The notes under the pieces are model-generated. The model worked only from the letters and a program-made list of their open reading frames with translations, ran no database searches and was not told the origin of the DNA. This document shows, piece by piece, positions 18,001-24,006 of a stretch of 33,993 bases of DNA (its first letter is position 1; each line of letters begins with the position of its first letter). The stretch is from Clostridia bacterium (GTDB lineage: Bacteria > Bacillota > Peptococcia > Peptococcales > BICA1-8), in NCBI GenBank assembly GCA_012800195.1, contig JAAZJU010000136.1:1-33993 (forward strand), read 5' to 3'. The translations under genes were made by a program, and so were the position numbers.

Positions 18001-18172
18001 AAAGAATTTAGAAATAACCCTTGGGAGTAAATCTGCAGGTCCTCTTAAAGGAGAGGCTAAATTATCCCTTAAAGGTTTTAAATGGGGTGTAAAGCCAAAT
18101 TATCCTGGCTTTAAGGAAGGATTTGAAGATGCGATGGCAGTGTATTTCACCGCAGCTAAAAAGGCTAAATAG
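12062..18172 (+). CDS. Giant lipoprotein with two VWA domains (2036 aa)
   Basis: A very large surface lipoprotein. The signal peptide ends in LSGC (Cys20). After about 400 residues of mainly strand-rich sequence come two von Willebrand A domains. VWA1 (about 440-605) has an intact MIDAS: DSSGSMG (Asp447), GGSTKLFDAT and FADGADS. VWA2 (about 632-815) has DASGSMD (Asp638), GGTPILEA and YLTDAAL. Two probably related beta-sandwich modules follow (about 900-1035 and 1180-1335), then an EDEGSAAGTMGD...GGGDGEG linker near 1560 and a long C-terminal part I cannot classify. VWA domains with MIDAS bind protein partners through a divalent cation. AAAGGAG lies 9 bases before the ATG. No sortase motif or C-terminal membrane anchor is seen, so attachment is by the N-terminal lipid. 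Confidence 0.93.
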   Translation: MKKIISILLILALLFSLSGCGRKTGESNSSLPVSSAKPPKTGPVGIWDIPIPEINPLGSQDLYISTDYEEGERHDLKYIDNFAEVTKVIDGEMWTLEVEDPSGIPLIFLKDYAEKLGANIFSNQYGDRLTFNYKKDENSLWWGDARQTESGYTLHVVKELFIPVGKEVKFTPASLGEDVESITFMTNSEGKKFQSARIMLPDGDLQLRITSEYSSAMLKRSLDYRKELYSYKTNTFVLDDLPQGQDTLKWTFTWEEPPTEFSILIEELGEIPEVKLGDELGALKVCGVPFGDVVVEPPNEVDFQYIDGFSLEGDITPEGDTLFWLPAGLWNVVLLAEGVGLYDSKVRMIPVNAGETTVLTLPTSLKSAYANLNSSFAEPGNYTGGIEFVEAKDMGNTASISMLVHDPLQRDIFPTKENTQIIEGGKPVKITEITRQVAPPSVVLVLDSSGSMGKQMPATTAAAKEFIQGLPDKTFIKVIDFDSQVKVLNGETKENVLKNLSKITAGGSTKLFDATLQGLELLDGKTRPALVVFADGADSSIDGQGEGSYRSQEEVVEALKEANIPAYTIGFGDKPDEKALREFSAASGGEYYSAKDEKALANVFAAIGSKFGNSFVMTYERPKEAGLSDTPVISMIVDASGSMDIDPAEEEGCGYRMDKTKAIFHDFIMKLPKNALMQMTSFQTGPVGGLIIRQQQITTSDKMQILQGLGELDAYGGTPILEAITIGYENLRSVPSNKKVIVYLTDAALEVDEEEQEAFEWILGEIKKENITVLWAGIGVEDKKEVFAKAAELSGGRYVVTEDAGGLQSTLEEILNLIKQDTISREIPLSVTINDKNAAGEVLSYAANTSVVFTKPPKSGEVIEPDTVKIATGLPMKRYGQDVATMVTGTGVPGVDTILTKRIPFSVKESNKAAELTVKEAYYFSKFKGLEPPNHKQFMALELELKNVTQEKIPYNIPGFQNHFYVSINNEGSFPASEATWLTENPLAPPGNPEVNVPVKETLKGMLVFLVPDEPVKQTSLHFYDTTYGHINVPLMGKMDKQFLEIEKLPTGDLAKISDAFSMKVTGSSVVDKIDQYPAEKDASYRVVEAEFDSKVQALLDINPQERLWLKVNTNQGPLLTKMSDATHVLPFGFVSPVMLAPGSVNKVRLAYEIANGLSGTQTEIWGDLQSGSLQVPVVKGSPYGSTGSVATASMEGLKVKVNQLTILDESFENMAGWIVADVTLTDVKDGFGTIIPEDCFQLVREDYQNQYQANTPRVTGKIGLADFGSGESTEGILEPNYATTRLLYGINNDWAVFDGAERRGIILFFTPKKGYKWSLKSPFFTDLNVPVGTETYQSPELLVNKIEAPIIDREFETQLAEMVRKEIQRYNSIKGTKGNAGFIQTVDFDQNDGKNNIPMPTIVTSGAQKIEEVKTIADFTKTMAPLKWIPAHRDNKWYYSYSPEAVLTQGWGTEWDLANVAMRLLAKTGCTPKLRSMAFTENGRVKLLELSNVEEIPNDFIPGISYLDEQGNSKLFVIPFMKDIKELEGLVYFPASQYEVSELNSENATISVSLKVEPGEDEGSAAGTMGDIADVLGGGDGEGLKGYDYVEMLSKEISLADLSHDPIEVGYPEAGNGKGKQYMVAMSTPQGVTGSSVAIDSGQNKILGVRIDVKLPNGTYTHESTLVEGETPDRVYHTLAINLPDLPEASAKVLEEATNKEYKAANNPNSLSVLKWYSRNIINRFITNQTIFDQEISEDLKLILGRTDKARCMVLTSRMDPKNDKMWTSMDLLQAVSQCHNGDEDTQAAYNIIAGMFVSSLEGRALTGKDTTNFLDLWINAPKGTSLVFIPPDEEDSEGRLQILEEMIKEGNYPDRLIETVFNTSKAIFVPDKPTDVDGIKRWAWLEIDPESYETIAVFDTGEHGSFASYLITKQAQDIGQNASKYALGAFIGVDVSIWSVCSAALKHGDYKDILNEAIMTAQAIGRVLDDFMKGVDDIKNLEITLGSKSAGPLKGEAKLSLKGFKWGVKPNYPGFKEGFEDAMAVYFTAAKKAK

Positions 18173-18236
18173 AAAGTGGCGGGGTTAACATTATAGGAGG
18201 CTAATTCAAAATATTAATATATTGGAGGTATATATA

Positions 18237-18812
18237 ATGAAAAAAACTTCTTTATTTCTAATATTGCTTATTGTGATAGCTTTCATGGTAACGGCTTGTG
18301 GTGGAGGTAAAGCACCTGTTAACCAAGAGCCTGCCAAATCATCAGATAAAGTTGAAGAGAAAGGTAATCAGGAAGAACCTAAACCCCAAGTTTTTCAAGA
18401 AATGACTTCTTCAATAACAACCATAGATGGTTGGGAGAAAGATGAAGATGTTCCTAGTAATGTAACTTTTTATAAAAAAGACGGTTTTTCAGTAATGCTT
18501 AGCCGAGATCGTATGCCAGAAGAAGCCAATACTCCTGAAAAATTCTTAGAATATGTTCAAGAAACATATAGGGATAGCTTTAGTAATGTAGAATTCCACG
18601 ACACAGCAGAAATTGGTGTATCTGATCCTGATAAACATTTCCTTGTCTATACTTATAAAATAATGAATATGGAACTAAAGGGTTGGAACACCTATATCTT
18701 CCATGATAAATATGCTTACACACTAGGTTGTGGAGGGTCTTCAAAGGATTTCCCAACAGTAGAAGAAGACTTTAGAACATTTATTGAATCCTTTGAACTG
18801 GTAGAAAAATAA
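18237..18812 (+). CDS. Lipoprotein of unknown function
   Basis: A 191-residue lipoprotein with signal peptide MKKTSLFLILLIVIAFMVTAC and a Gly-rich start after the Cys. A low-complexity charged spacer (SSDKVEEKGNQEEPKPQ) leads to a folded domain of about 140 residues beginning near ITTIDGWEKDEDVPSNVTFYKKDGFSVMLSRDRMPEEANTPEKFLEYVQ and ending in DFRTFIESFELV. This resembles small stress-type lipoproteins that carry one PsbP/YjbF-size domain, but I cannot name the family. The track start (TTG 18222) lies over the ribosome binding site; ATG 18237 follows GGAGG by 8 bases and is correct. It lies 64 bases behind the giant VWA gene with no terminator between. Confidence 0.85.
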   Translation: MKKTSLFLILLIVIAFMVTACGGGKAPVNQEPAKSSDKVEEKGNQEEPKPQVFQEMTSSITTIDGWEKDEDVPSNVTFYKKDGFSVMLSRDRMPEEANTPEKFLEYVQETYRDSFSNVEFHDTAEIGVSDPDKHFLVYTYKIMNMELKGWNTYIFHDKYAYTLGCGGSSKDFPTVEEDFRTFIESFELVEK

Positions 18813-18884
18813 GAGTAAGAAAGATTAAGGATGAAGATTAAGATTGAAGAAAAGTTTTTTTCAGGGAAAGGAAGGAAAATTCTT

Positions 18885-19966
18885 ATGAAAAAGAATTATT
18901 TAATCTTGGCGTTATTACTTTGTATAGCCTTATTGATAACAGCCTGTGGTGGTTCTTCCAATCAAGGGCAGGCTGAAAAAAGTGTTGACCCGAAGGAAAA
19001 GGTCGAGACCGAGAAACCGGTTAAGGCGGAAAATTCGACTTCTAAATCTTCAAAAATTCAAACAATTGGCGAGTTTTCGGAGCTCTGGGATAACCTTTAT
19101 AAAGAAAATGAGAAGGTTTTAAATGAATATGAAGGGATGCCTATAATGGAACTTGTTACACCTAGCACTTGTTTCATTAGCGGGGTTCAATATGATTTAT
19201 TAAATATAGATAATAAGGACGGTCGTTTCGAAGGAGAATTAATGTTTGCCGGGTATCAAGGGTTTGTGGAGAAGAATGGTCCTATTTTGACCTTCGGTTA
19301 TGATGATGTATTGGAACAAGACGGTTTTGGTTTTTCTTCTAAGGCCGGTGACAGGAAGGTGGAAAATAGGCACCTGTGATTTAGAGAAGGTATATTTTTT
19401 TGAAGAATCTTATACCGAAAGAGAGGGTGAAATATTTACCCGCAAAGTCAGCGAATTTAGACAGGAAAAGGATGGAAGCATGAGCTGTTTTGTGTTAAGC
19501 GGAGGGAATTTTGATAGTAGGGGTAATGTATCCTCCCATAGTGATTATCTTTTTGTCCGTAATGGTAAAAATCAATATGATTTTGTGATAGCTATAGGTC
19601 AGGAGGGACCTGACTTTAAAGTTATTTCCCTTAAAGATTATGGGGATTTGACCAAAGAAAAGGCTATTGAACTTTTTGAAGCCGCCGGTTATGTAGTTGA
19701 AAAAAGCGGTGGCATTGTAGACGGCAAACTAACCCTAGATTAAGCTTGGCAAGCCCCCAGACCAGAACTTTACCACTAAGAAGCCTTTTAAAGAAGTGGC
19801 AGAATTCTATAAAGAAATTGTTAATGCTATGGACAACGCCAATATTTCTGATGGAGATTATGAGTTCTTCGCAACAGCTAGTAAAGGCGAAAATAGCGTA
19901 GAGATTCAAATTATGGATACTGGCGACAATCAAGCAGTTGTATTAAATAATATTTACCTCGAATAA
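18885..19966 (+). pseudogene. Lipoprotein gene interrupted by two +1 frameshifts
   Basis: Three overlapping or abutting reading frames appear to make one lipoprotein of about 359 residues. Part 1 starts at ATG 18885 (MKKNYLILALLLCIALLITACGG, lipobox ITAC) and ends at TGA 19377. Part 2 (from within 19300-19380 to TAA 19741) continues in the +1 frame as CDLEKVYFFEESYTEREGE. Part 3 (19742-19966) continues in the next +1 frame as KLGKPPDQNFTTKKPFKEVAEFYKEIVNAMD...NIYLE and has no start of its own. The second shift is confined to GATTAA between an upstream TAG of frame 3 and the TAA of frame 2. The track's ATG 18831 is too early. The cause may be gene decay, two sequencing errors, or (less likely) programmed shifting. 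Confidence 0.75.
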
Positions 19967-19977
19967 GGTTAAGAATT

Positions 19978-20022
19978 CACCCTAAGGCAAAGGAGTAATC
20001 CTAAGCCCTAGGGTGTTTTTTT
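19978..20022 (+). terminator. Terminator of the 9574-19966 operon
   Basis: CACCCTA (19978-19984) pairs with TAGGGTG (20009-20015), followed by seven T's. It closes the long operon. It lies directly behind part 3 of the broken lipoprotein gene, supporting that part 3 belongs to the original gene. Confidence 0.85.
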
Positions 20023-20036
20023 CTTATAAGGAGCTA

Positions 20037-20045
20037 TGCTATAAT
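20037..20045 (+). promoter_or_regulatory. Extended -10 promoter of the NitT-type operon
   Basis: TGCTATAAT (TGnTATAAT) is a perfect extended -10 element starting 15 bases after the terminator T-run. There is no clear -35, which extended -10 promoters do not need. Confidence 0.6.
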
Positions 20046-20066
20046 ACCTTCAAGCAACGTGAATTG

Positions 20067-20107
20067 CCCCTTTAGGGGACAAGAGAGGATAGCCTGGGCT
20101 ATAGGAG
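20067..20107 (+). other. Leader hairpins before the mini-lipoprotein
   Basis: Two stems lie in the 5' leader: CCCC-TTTA-GGGG (20067-20078) and ATAGC-CTGG-GCTAT (20089-20102). The second ends exactly at the AGGAG ribosome binding site (20103-20107). No known riboswitch consensus was recognised. Confidence 0.4.
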
Positions 20108-20115
20108 TGAATTGT

Positions 20116-20250
20116 ATGAAAAAGAAACTGTTGATCTTAATAATGGTACTTTCTCTAAGCTTGTCTGCCTGTGGTTCTAAAGAGACAGAAGAAAAGGAGC
20201 AGGTTATTCCTCTTTTTAAATTGGACAAGATAGAAAATATTAATATTTAG
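20116..20250 (+). CDS. Mini-lipoprotein (44 aa)
   Basis: A 44-residue peptide that is almost only a lipoprotein signal: MKKKLLILIMVLSLSLSAC, then GSKETEEKEQVIPLFKLDKIENINI. AGGAG lies 8 bases before ATG 20116, so the track's earlier start is not needed. It could be a genuine tiny lipoprotein, a leader peptide for the ABC operon 47 bases downstream, or the remnant of a longer lipoprotein like its neighbours. No continuation is visible in the other frames after the TAG. Confidence 0.55.
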   Translation: MKKKLLILIMVLSLSLSACGSKETEEKEQVIPLFKLDKIENINI

Positions 20251-20297
20251 AGTGTGAATAATAGCTAAGATATTTCCCACAAGAGGAGCTGAATAAT

Positions 20298-21269
20298 TTG
20301 AAATTTTCTGTAAGAATTTTACTTTCATTTTTATTATTTACTAGCTTTATATTAGTGGTAGGTTGCACCAATGAAGCTAATCAAGAGCAAGAAAAGCCTA
20401 TAAGAATTGGCTTATTACAGATAGATGATAGCTTACCCTTCTTTGTAGCGGAAGAGGAAGGGCTTTTTGAAAAACATAATGTTCAGATTCAACTAATCCC
20501 TTTTAGTGCTGCAAGAGATAAAGACTTGGCTTTGGAGGCAGGGGAACTAGATGGAGTTTTGACCGATTTAATTGTAACAGCTCTTATCAAAAAGGGTGGA
20601 ACAGATGTTAGGGTGGTTTCTCTAGCCCTAGGGGCTACCCCAGAGGAAGGTAGGTTTGCGATTTTAACAGCTCCCAATAGTGACATAGAAAGCCTGGCAG
20701 AGCTTCAAGATGTGCCCATTGCTATCTCCAATAATACGATTATCCACTATTTAGCAGAGAAAATGTTTCAAAATGTAGATCTTGATGCTAAGTCGATAAA
20801 GACCCAGAGTATTCCCGATCTAAAAATTCGTTTAGAAGCTTTATTGGAGGGAAAGGATGTAAAGTTAGCTCTTTTACCTGATCCTTTAGCTAGTTTAGCT
20901 GAGCAGTATGGAGCTAAAGCAATAATTGATGATACGAAGTTAAATCGCAACTTGTCTCAGTCGGTTATTATTTTCAGGGAAGATGTTTTAACAAGTAATA
21001 GGGAGGCTGTTCGTAATGTGTTAAAAGCCCACCAAGAGGGAGCACAATTAATTAATAACAACCCTGAAAAGTATAATAGTTTGTTAATAGAGAAGGCTAG
21101 GATACCTGAAAGCTTAGTTGAAACCTATCCCATGCCAACTTTTACTCCTGGGTCCTTACCCACAGAGGAAATGGTGGAAGAAGTAATGACCTGGATGGTA
21201 GAAAAGGATTTGCTAAAAGAAGCCTTTTCCTATGAAGATATTGTGGATGAAATTTTGAGGGAGAATTAA
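20298..21269 (+). CDS. NitT/TauT-type ABC substrate-binding lipoprotein
   Basis: A 323-residue lipoprotein of the SsuA/ThiY/TauA-like family. The signal peptide ends in VVGC (Cys23). The mature start IRIGLLQIDDSLPFFVAEEEGLFEKHNVQIQLIPFSAARDKDLALEAGELDGVLTDL shows the typical order: first strand, 'xxFVAEEEGLFEKHNV', then a 'Gly-Glu-Leu-Asp-Gly' segment. It starts at TTG 20298, with GAGGAG 8-9 bases upstream. It is followed directly by its ATPase and permease, making a complete importer. There is no CCCFC motif (seen in ThiY pyrimidine-binding proteins) and no thiamine riboswitch, so the substrate (sulfonate, nitrate, pyrimidine or other) is left open. Confidence 0.9.
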   Translation: MKFSVRILLSFLLFTSFILVVGCTNEANQEQEKPIRIGLLQIDDSLPFFVAEEEGLFEKHNVQIQLIPFSAARDKDLALEAGELDGVLTDLIVTALIKKGGTDVRVVSLALGATPEEGRFAILTAPNSDIESLAELQDVPIAISNNTIIHYLAEKMFQNVDLDAKSIKTQSIPDLKIRLEALLEGKDVKLALLPDPLASLAEQYGAKAIIDDTKLNRNLSQSVIIFREDVLTSNREAVRNVLKAHQEGAQLINNNPEKYNSLLIEKARIPESLVETYPMPTFTPGSLPTEEMVEEVMTWMVEKDLLKEAFSYEDIVDEILREN

Positions 21270-22028
21270 ATGATCGAGATAAATGATGTTACTTTAAGAT
21301 ATAAAAACATTAAAAATAACAACCTATCCCCAAATGTCCTGGAAGATATCTCTTTTTCTCTTAAGCCGAGGGAAAGGTGTGTAGTAATTGGACCTTCAGG
21401 ATGTGGAAAGAGTTCCCTCTTATATATATTGGCAGGATTACTTTCTCCCACTAAAGGTTCGGTCTATATCAATCAGAAGAAGGTTACGGGACCCCGGGAT
21501 GAGGTAGCTTTAATCCTTCAGGATCATGGACTTTTCCCTTGGAAAACTGTTTATGACAATGCAGAATTGGGGCTATTATTAAAAAAAGTAGATAAAGAAA
21601 CTAGACAAAGGAAAGTCTTGGAGCTTTTAAAAAGACTAGACTTAATAGATCATATTGATAAATACCCTACTCAATTATCTGGAGGCCAGCGTCAAAGGGT
21701 TGCCATTGCCCGAGCTTTGGCTCAAAGACCTCAGATTTTGTTGATGGATGAACCTTTTTCAGCCTTAGATGCTTTAACCAGGGAAAGGCTACAAGATACC
21801 CTTCTCGAGCTTTGGTTAGACAAAGAACTAACCTATATTTTAGTTACTCATAGTATTGAAGAAGCAGTATTTTTAGGGGAGAAGATTATAGTTTTATCTC
21901 CTCAACCAGGGAAGGTTATAAAAATTTTTGATAATAGTACTTCTGGCTCAAGGCTATATAGAAAAACCCAAGATTTTTACGCTAATTGTAATTATCTTCG
22001 AGACTTACTAGAAGGGGAAGTAAAATGA
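21270..22028 (+). CDS. NitT/TauT-type ABC ATPase
   Basis: A 252-residue ATPase of the SsuB/TauB/NrtD type that energises the importer. It has Walker A GPSGCGKSS (residues 41-49), Q-loop LILQDHGLFPW, signature LSGGQRQRVAIARA, Walker B ILLMDEP and switch His in VTHSIEEA. The FPW after the Q-loop is characteristic of this transporter class. The ATG follows the stop codon of the binding protein with no gap, and the 3' end overlaps the permease start by 4 bases (ATGA), so all three are translationally coupled. The C-terminal 30 residues vary as usual. Confidence 0.95.
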   Translation: MIEINDVTLRYKNIKNNNLSPNVLEDISFSLKPRERCVVIGPSGCGKSSLLYILAGLLSPTKGSVYINQKKVTGPRDEVALILQDHGLFPWKTVYDNAELGLLLKKVDKETRQRKVLELLKRLDLIDHIDKYPTQLSGGQRQRVAIARALAQRPQILLMDEPFSALDALTRERLQDTLLELWLDKELTYILVTHSIEEAVFLGEKIIVLSPQPGKVIKIFDNSTSGSRLYRKTQDFYANCNYLRDLLEGEVK

Positions 22029-22768
22029 TGAAAAAATTAGTAAGTTATTCATTAGCAATTGCCTCATTAATAATCTGTTGGCATTTGGCTAGTATATTAT
22101 TGGCAAAACCCTTTCTGCCAACCCCTTTTGCTGCTTTTACTGGTTTTTTTGGTTTGCTTTTAGGGGGCCAATTGACTAATCACTTTCTTATTAGCCTATA
22201 TAGGATCCTTGTTAGTCTACTTCTTGCCTTTCTATTAGGAGTACCATTGGGACTTGTTTTAGGTAGAAACCAAGCCTTAGATAAATTTGTAGCCCCTATT
22301 ATTTATGTCCTCTATCCCTTACCCAAAGTAGTATTTTTACCAATTCTAGTGGTTTTAATGGGTTTAGGAAATTTGCCTAAGATAGCCTTAATTACTTTAA
22401 TTGTTTTTTTCCAGGTGGTAGTCAAAGCTAGGGATGCAGCCAAAGCTATTCCCTTTCAGAGTCTGCAAGCAATACGTTCTCTCAATCCAACAACCTGGCA
22501 AATATATTATCATTTGATATGGCCCTTTTGTTTACCTAAAATTTTGACCTCCTTAAGGATAACCTTAGGTACAGCCATTGCAGTTTTGTTTTTTGCCGAA
22601 ACCTTTGCTTCCAGTGATGGCCTAGGTTATTTTATCTTAGATGCTATGGAAAGAAGGGAATATAGTGAGATGTACGCGGGCATTATTACTATGGCTGGTT
22701 TAGGTTTAATTATTTATGGTGTTATCGATTTCATAGAGCATAGATTTTGCAAATGGCAAAGGATATAA
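22025..22768 (+). CDS. NitT/TauT-type ABC permease
   Basis: A 247-residue inner-membrane permease of the SsuC/TauC/NrtB type with about six membrane segments (for example LVSYSLAIASLIICWHLASILL, ILVSLLLAFLLGVPLGLVLG and IALITLIVFFQVVVKA). The coupling (EAA) loop is seen as AKAIPFQSLQAIRSLNPTTWQIYYHLIWPFCLPKILTSLRITLG. It overlaps the ATPase gene by 4 bases and ends just before a strong terminator. It completes the binding-protein/ATPase/permease importer of unknown substrate. Confidence 0.94.
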   Translation: MMKKLVSYSLAIASLIICWHLASILLAKPFLPTPFAAFTGFFGLLLGGQLTNHFLISLYRILVSLLLAFLLGVPLGLVLGRNQALDKFVAPIIYVLYPLPKVVFLPILVVLMGLGNLPKIALITLIVFFQVVVKARDAAKAIPFQSLQAIRSLNPTTWQIYYHLIWPFCLPKILTSLRITLGTAIAVLFFAETFASSDGLGYFILDAMERREYSEMYAGIITMAGLGLIIYGVIDFIEHRFCKWQRI

Positions 22769-22792
22769 ATATTTATTACCTAATAATTACAG

Positions 22793-22824
22793 GCAACTTA
22801 TTAAATAAAATAAGTTGCTTTTTT
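22793..22824 (+). terminator. Terminator of the NitT-type operon
   Basis: GCAACTTATT (22793-22802) pairs perfectly with AATAAGTTGC (22809-22818), followed by TTTTTT and a further T-rich stretch. Confidence 0.9.
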
Positions 22825-22843
22825 ATTTTTAAGGGAGTATAAT
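22815..22843 (+). promoter_or_regulatory. Candidate promoter of the betaine-type operon, inside the terminator
   Basis: TTGCTT (22815-22820), 17 bases and a perfect TATAAT (22838-22843). The -35 box is formed by the 3' arm and T-run of the preceding terminator, a compact back-to-back arrangement. Confidence 0.55.
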
Positions 22844-22904
22844 ATAAACAACTTAAGAACAATCAGTGGTATGTCAGTAAGTATTTGCCTATTTAATTGA
22901 TTAG

Positions 22905-22940
22905 TGGCTAACTGAGAGCTTGATTATCAGATTTTAGCCA
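22905..22940 (+). other. Leader hairpin upstream of the ProX-type gene
   Basis: TGGCTAACTGA pairs with TCAG...TTAGCCA: TGGCTAA (22905-22911) with TTAGCCA (22934-22940), and CTGA with TCAG inside. It ends about 7 bases before the AAGGAGG of the next gene. It may modulate translation; no known riboswitch class was recognised. Confidence 0.35.
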
Positions 22941-22962
22941 TAAATTAAGGAGGATGAGGAAA

Positions 22963-23979
22963 GTGAAAAAATCAAAGAGAGAATGGAAGTTAATAGCCGT
23001 TGCCCTAGTATTTGTAATGGTGATCTCAGTTACAGGATGTAGCTCGGATAGTGGTGATAATGGAGGTAAACCGACTTTGGTCTTAGCCGATGCTGGTTGG
23101 GATAGTATTCAGTTTCATAATAGTGTAGCCCAGTTAATAATTGAAAATGGTTATGGTTATAAAACAGAGATTATGGCTGGATCTTCACCAATTACTGTTG
23201 AAGCTTTAGCAAAAGGAGATATTGATATTTACATGGAAGTTTGGACAGATAATTTTGCCGATATTTACTACCCGGCTATAGAAAAGGGAGATGTTATTGA
23301 GTTAGCAACTAACTTTGATGATAATGTCCAAGGTCTGTATGTTCCTACTTACATGATAAAAGGAGATCCTGAAAGAGGGATTGCACCTGTTGCCCCAGAT
23401 TTAAAGAATATTAAGGACCTTGACAAATATTGGGAATTGTTTAAAGATCCAGAAGATCCAAGCAAGGGTGTAATTTATGGGGCAATACCAGGTTGGGCTG
23501 TAGATAAAATACTATCTGAAAAAATAGATAACTATGGTTTAAATCAGTTTTATAATTATTTAAGTCCTGGGTCTGATGCAGCTTTAGGAGCTTCCATGGT
23601 TAGAGCTTATGAAAGAGGAGAGGCCTGGGTGGGATATTATTGGGAGCCTACCTGGATTATGGGATTGCTGGATATGACCTTGTTAGAGGATGAACCCTAT
23701 AGTGAAGAATTATGGAATGATGGTTATAGATGTGAATTCCCAACAGTTCCTGTTACCGTAGCAGTGAATAAGAACATGCAGGAAAAAGCTCCTGAGGTTG
23801 TGGAGTTCTTAAAAAACTATGAAACTAGTAGTGCTCTTACTAATGAAGCTTTAGCCTATATGCAGCTTAATGAGGTAGATGCGGATGAAACAGCAAAATG
23901 GTTTTTGTCTGAATATGAAGAGATTTGGACTAAGTGGGTTCCTGAAGAAGTAGCCTCGAAGGTTAAAGGAGCTCTTTAA
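22963..23979 (+). CDS. proX: Glycine betaine/proline-type ABC binding lipoprotein
   Basis: A 338-residue lipoprotein of the OpuAC/ProX family, which binds quaternary ammonium osmoprotectants outside the membrane. The lipobox is SVTGC. Family signatures include LVLADAGWDSIQFHNSVAQLIIENGYGYKTEIMAGSSP, DIDIYMEVWTDN, GAIPGWAVDKILSEK and WVGYYWEPTWIMG, supplying the aromatic residues typical of the betaine cage. The start is GTG 22963, 9 bases after AAGGAGG; ATG 22954 directly touches the ribosome binding site. It leads an operon with permease and ATPase. The binding protein stands alone rather than fused to the permease. The precise substrate (betaine, carnitine, choline or proline) is inferred from family only. 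Confidence 0.9.
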   Translation: MKKSKREWKLIAVALVFVMVISVTGCSSDSGDNGGKPTLVLADAGWDSIQFHNSVAQLIIENGYGYKTEIMAGSSPITVEALAKGDIDIYMEVWTDNFADIYYPAIEKGDVIELATNFDDNVQGLYVPTYMIKGDPERGIAPVAPDLKNIKDLDKYWELFKDPEDPSKGVIYGAIPGWAVDKILSEKIDNYGLNQFYNYLSPGSDAALGASMVRAYERGEAWVGYYWEPTWIMGLLDMTLLEDEPYSEELWNDGYRCEFPTVPVTVAVNKNMQEKAPEVVEFLKNYETSSALTNEALAYMQLNEVDADETAKWFLSEYEEIWTKWVPEEVASKVKGAL

Positions 23980-24006
23980 AATCCTTATATAAAGGAAGGA
24001 TAGAAA

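Noticed and set aside
19300-19743. Independent 147-aa gene as listed in the track
   Set aside because: Its first 25-27 residues overlap the preceding lipoprotein frame and have no ribosome binding site; the homologous-looking part continues the upstream lipoprotein, so it was merged into the frameshifted gene.
20067-20107. Known riboswitch (TPP, SAM, cobalamin) before the NitT-type operon
   Set aside because: None of the conserved core sequences of these classes is present; only two simple stems are seen.
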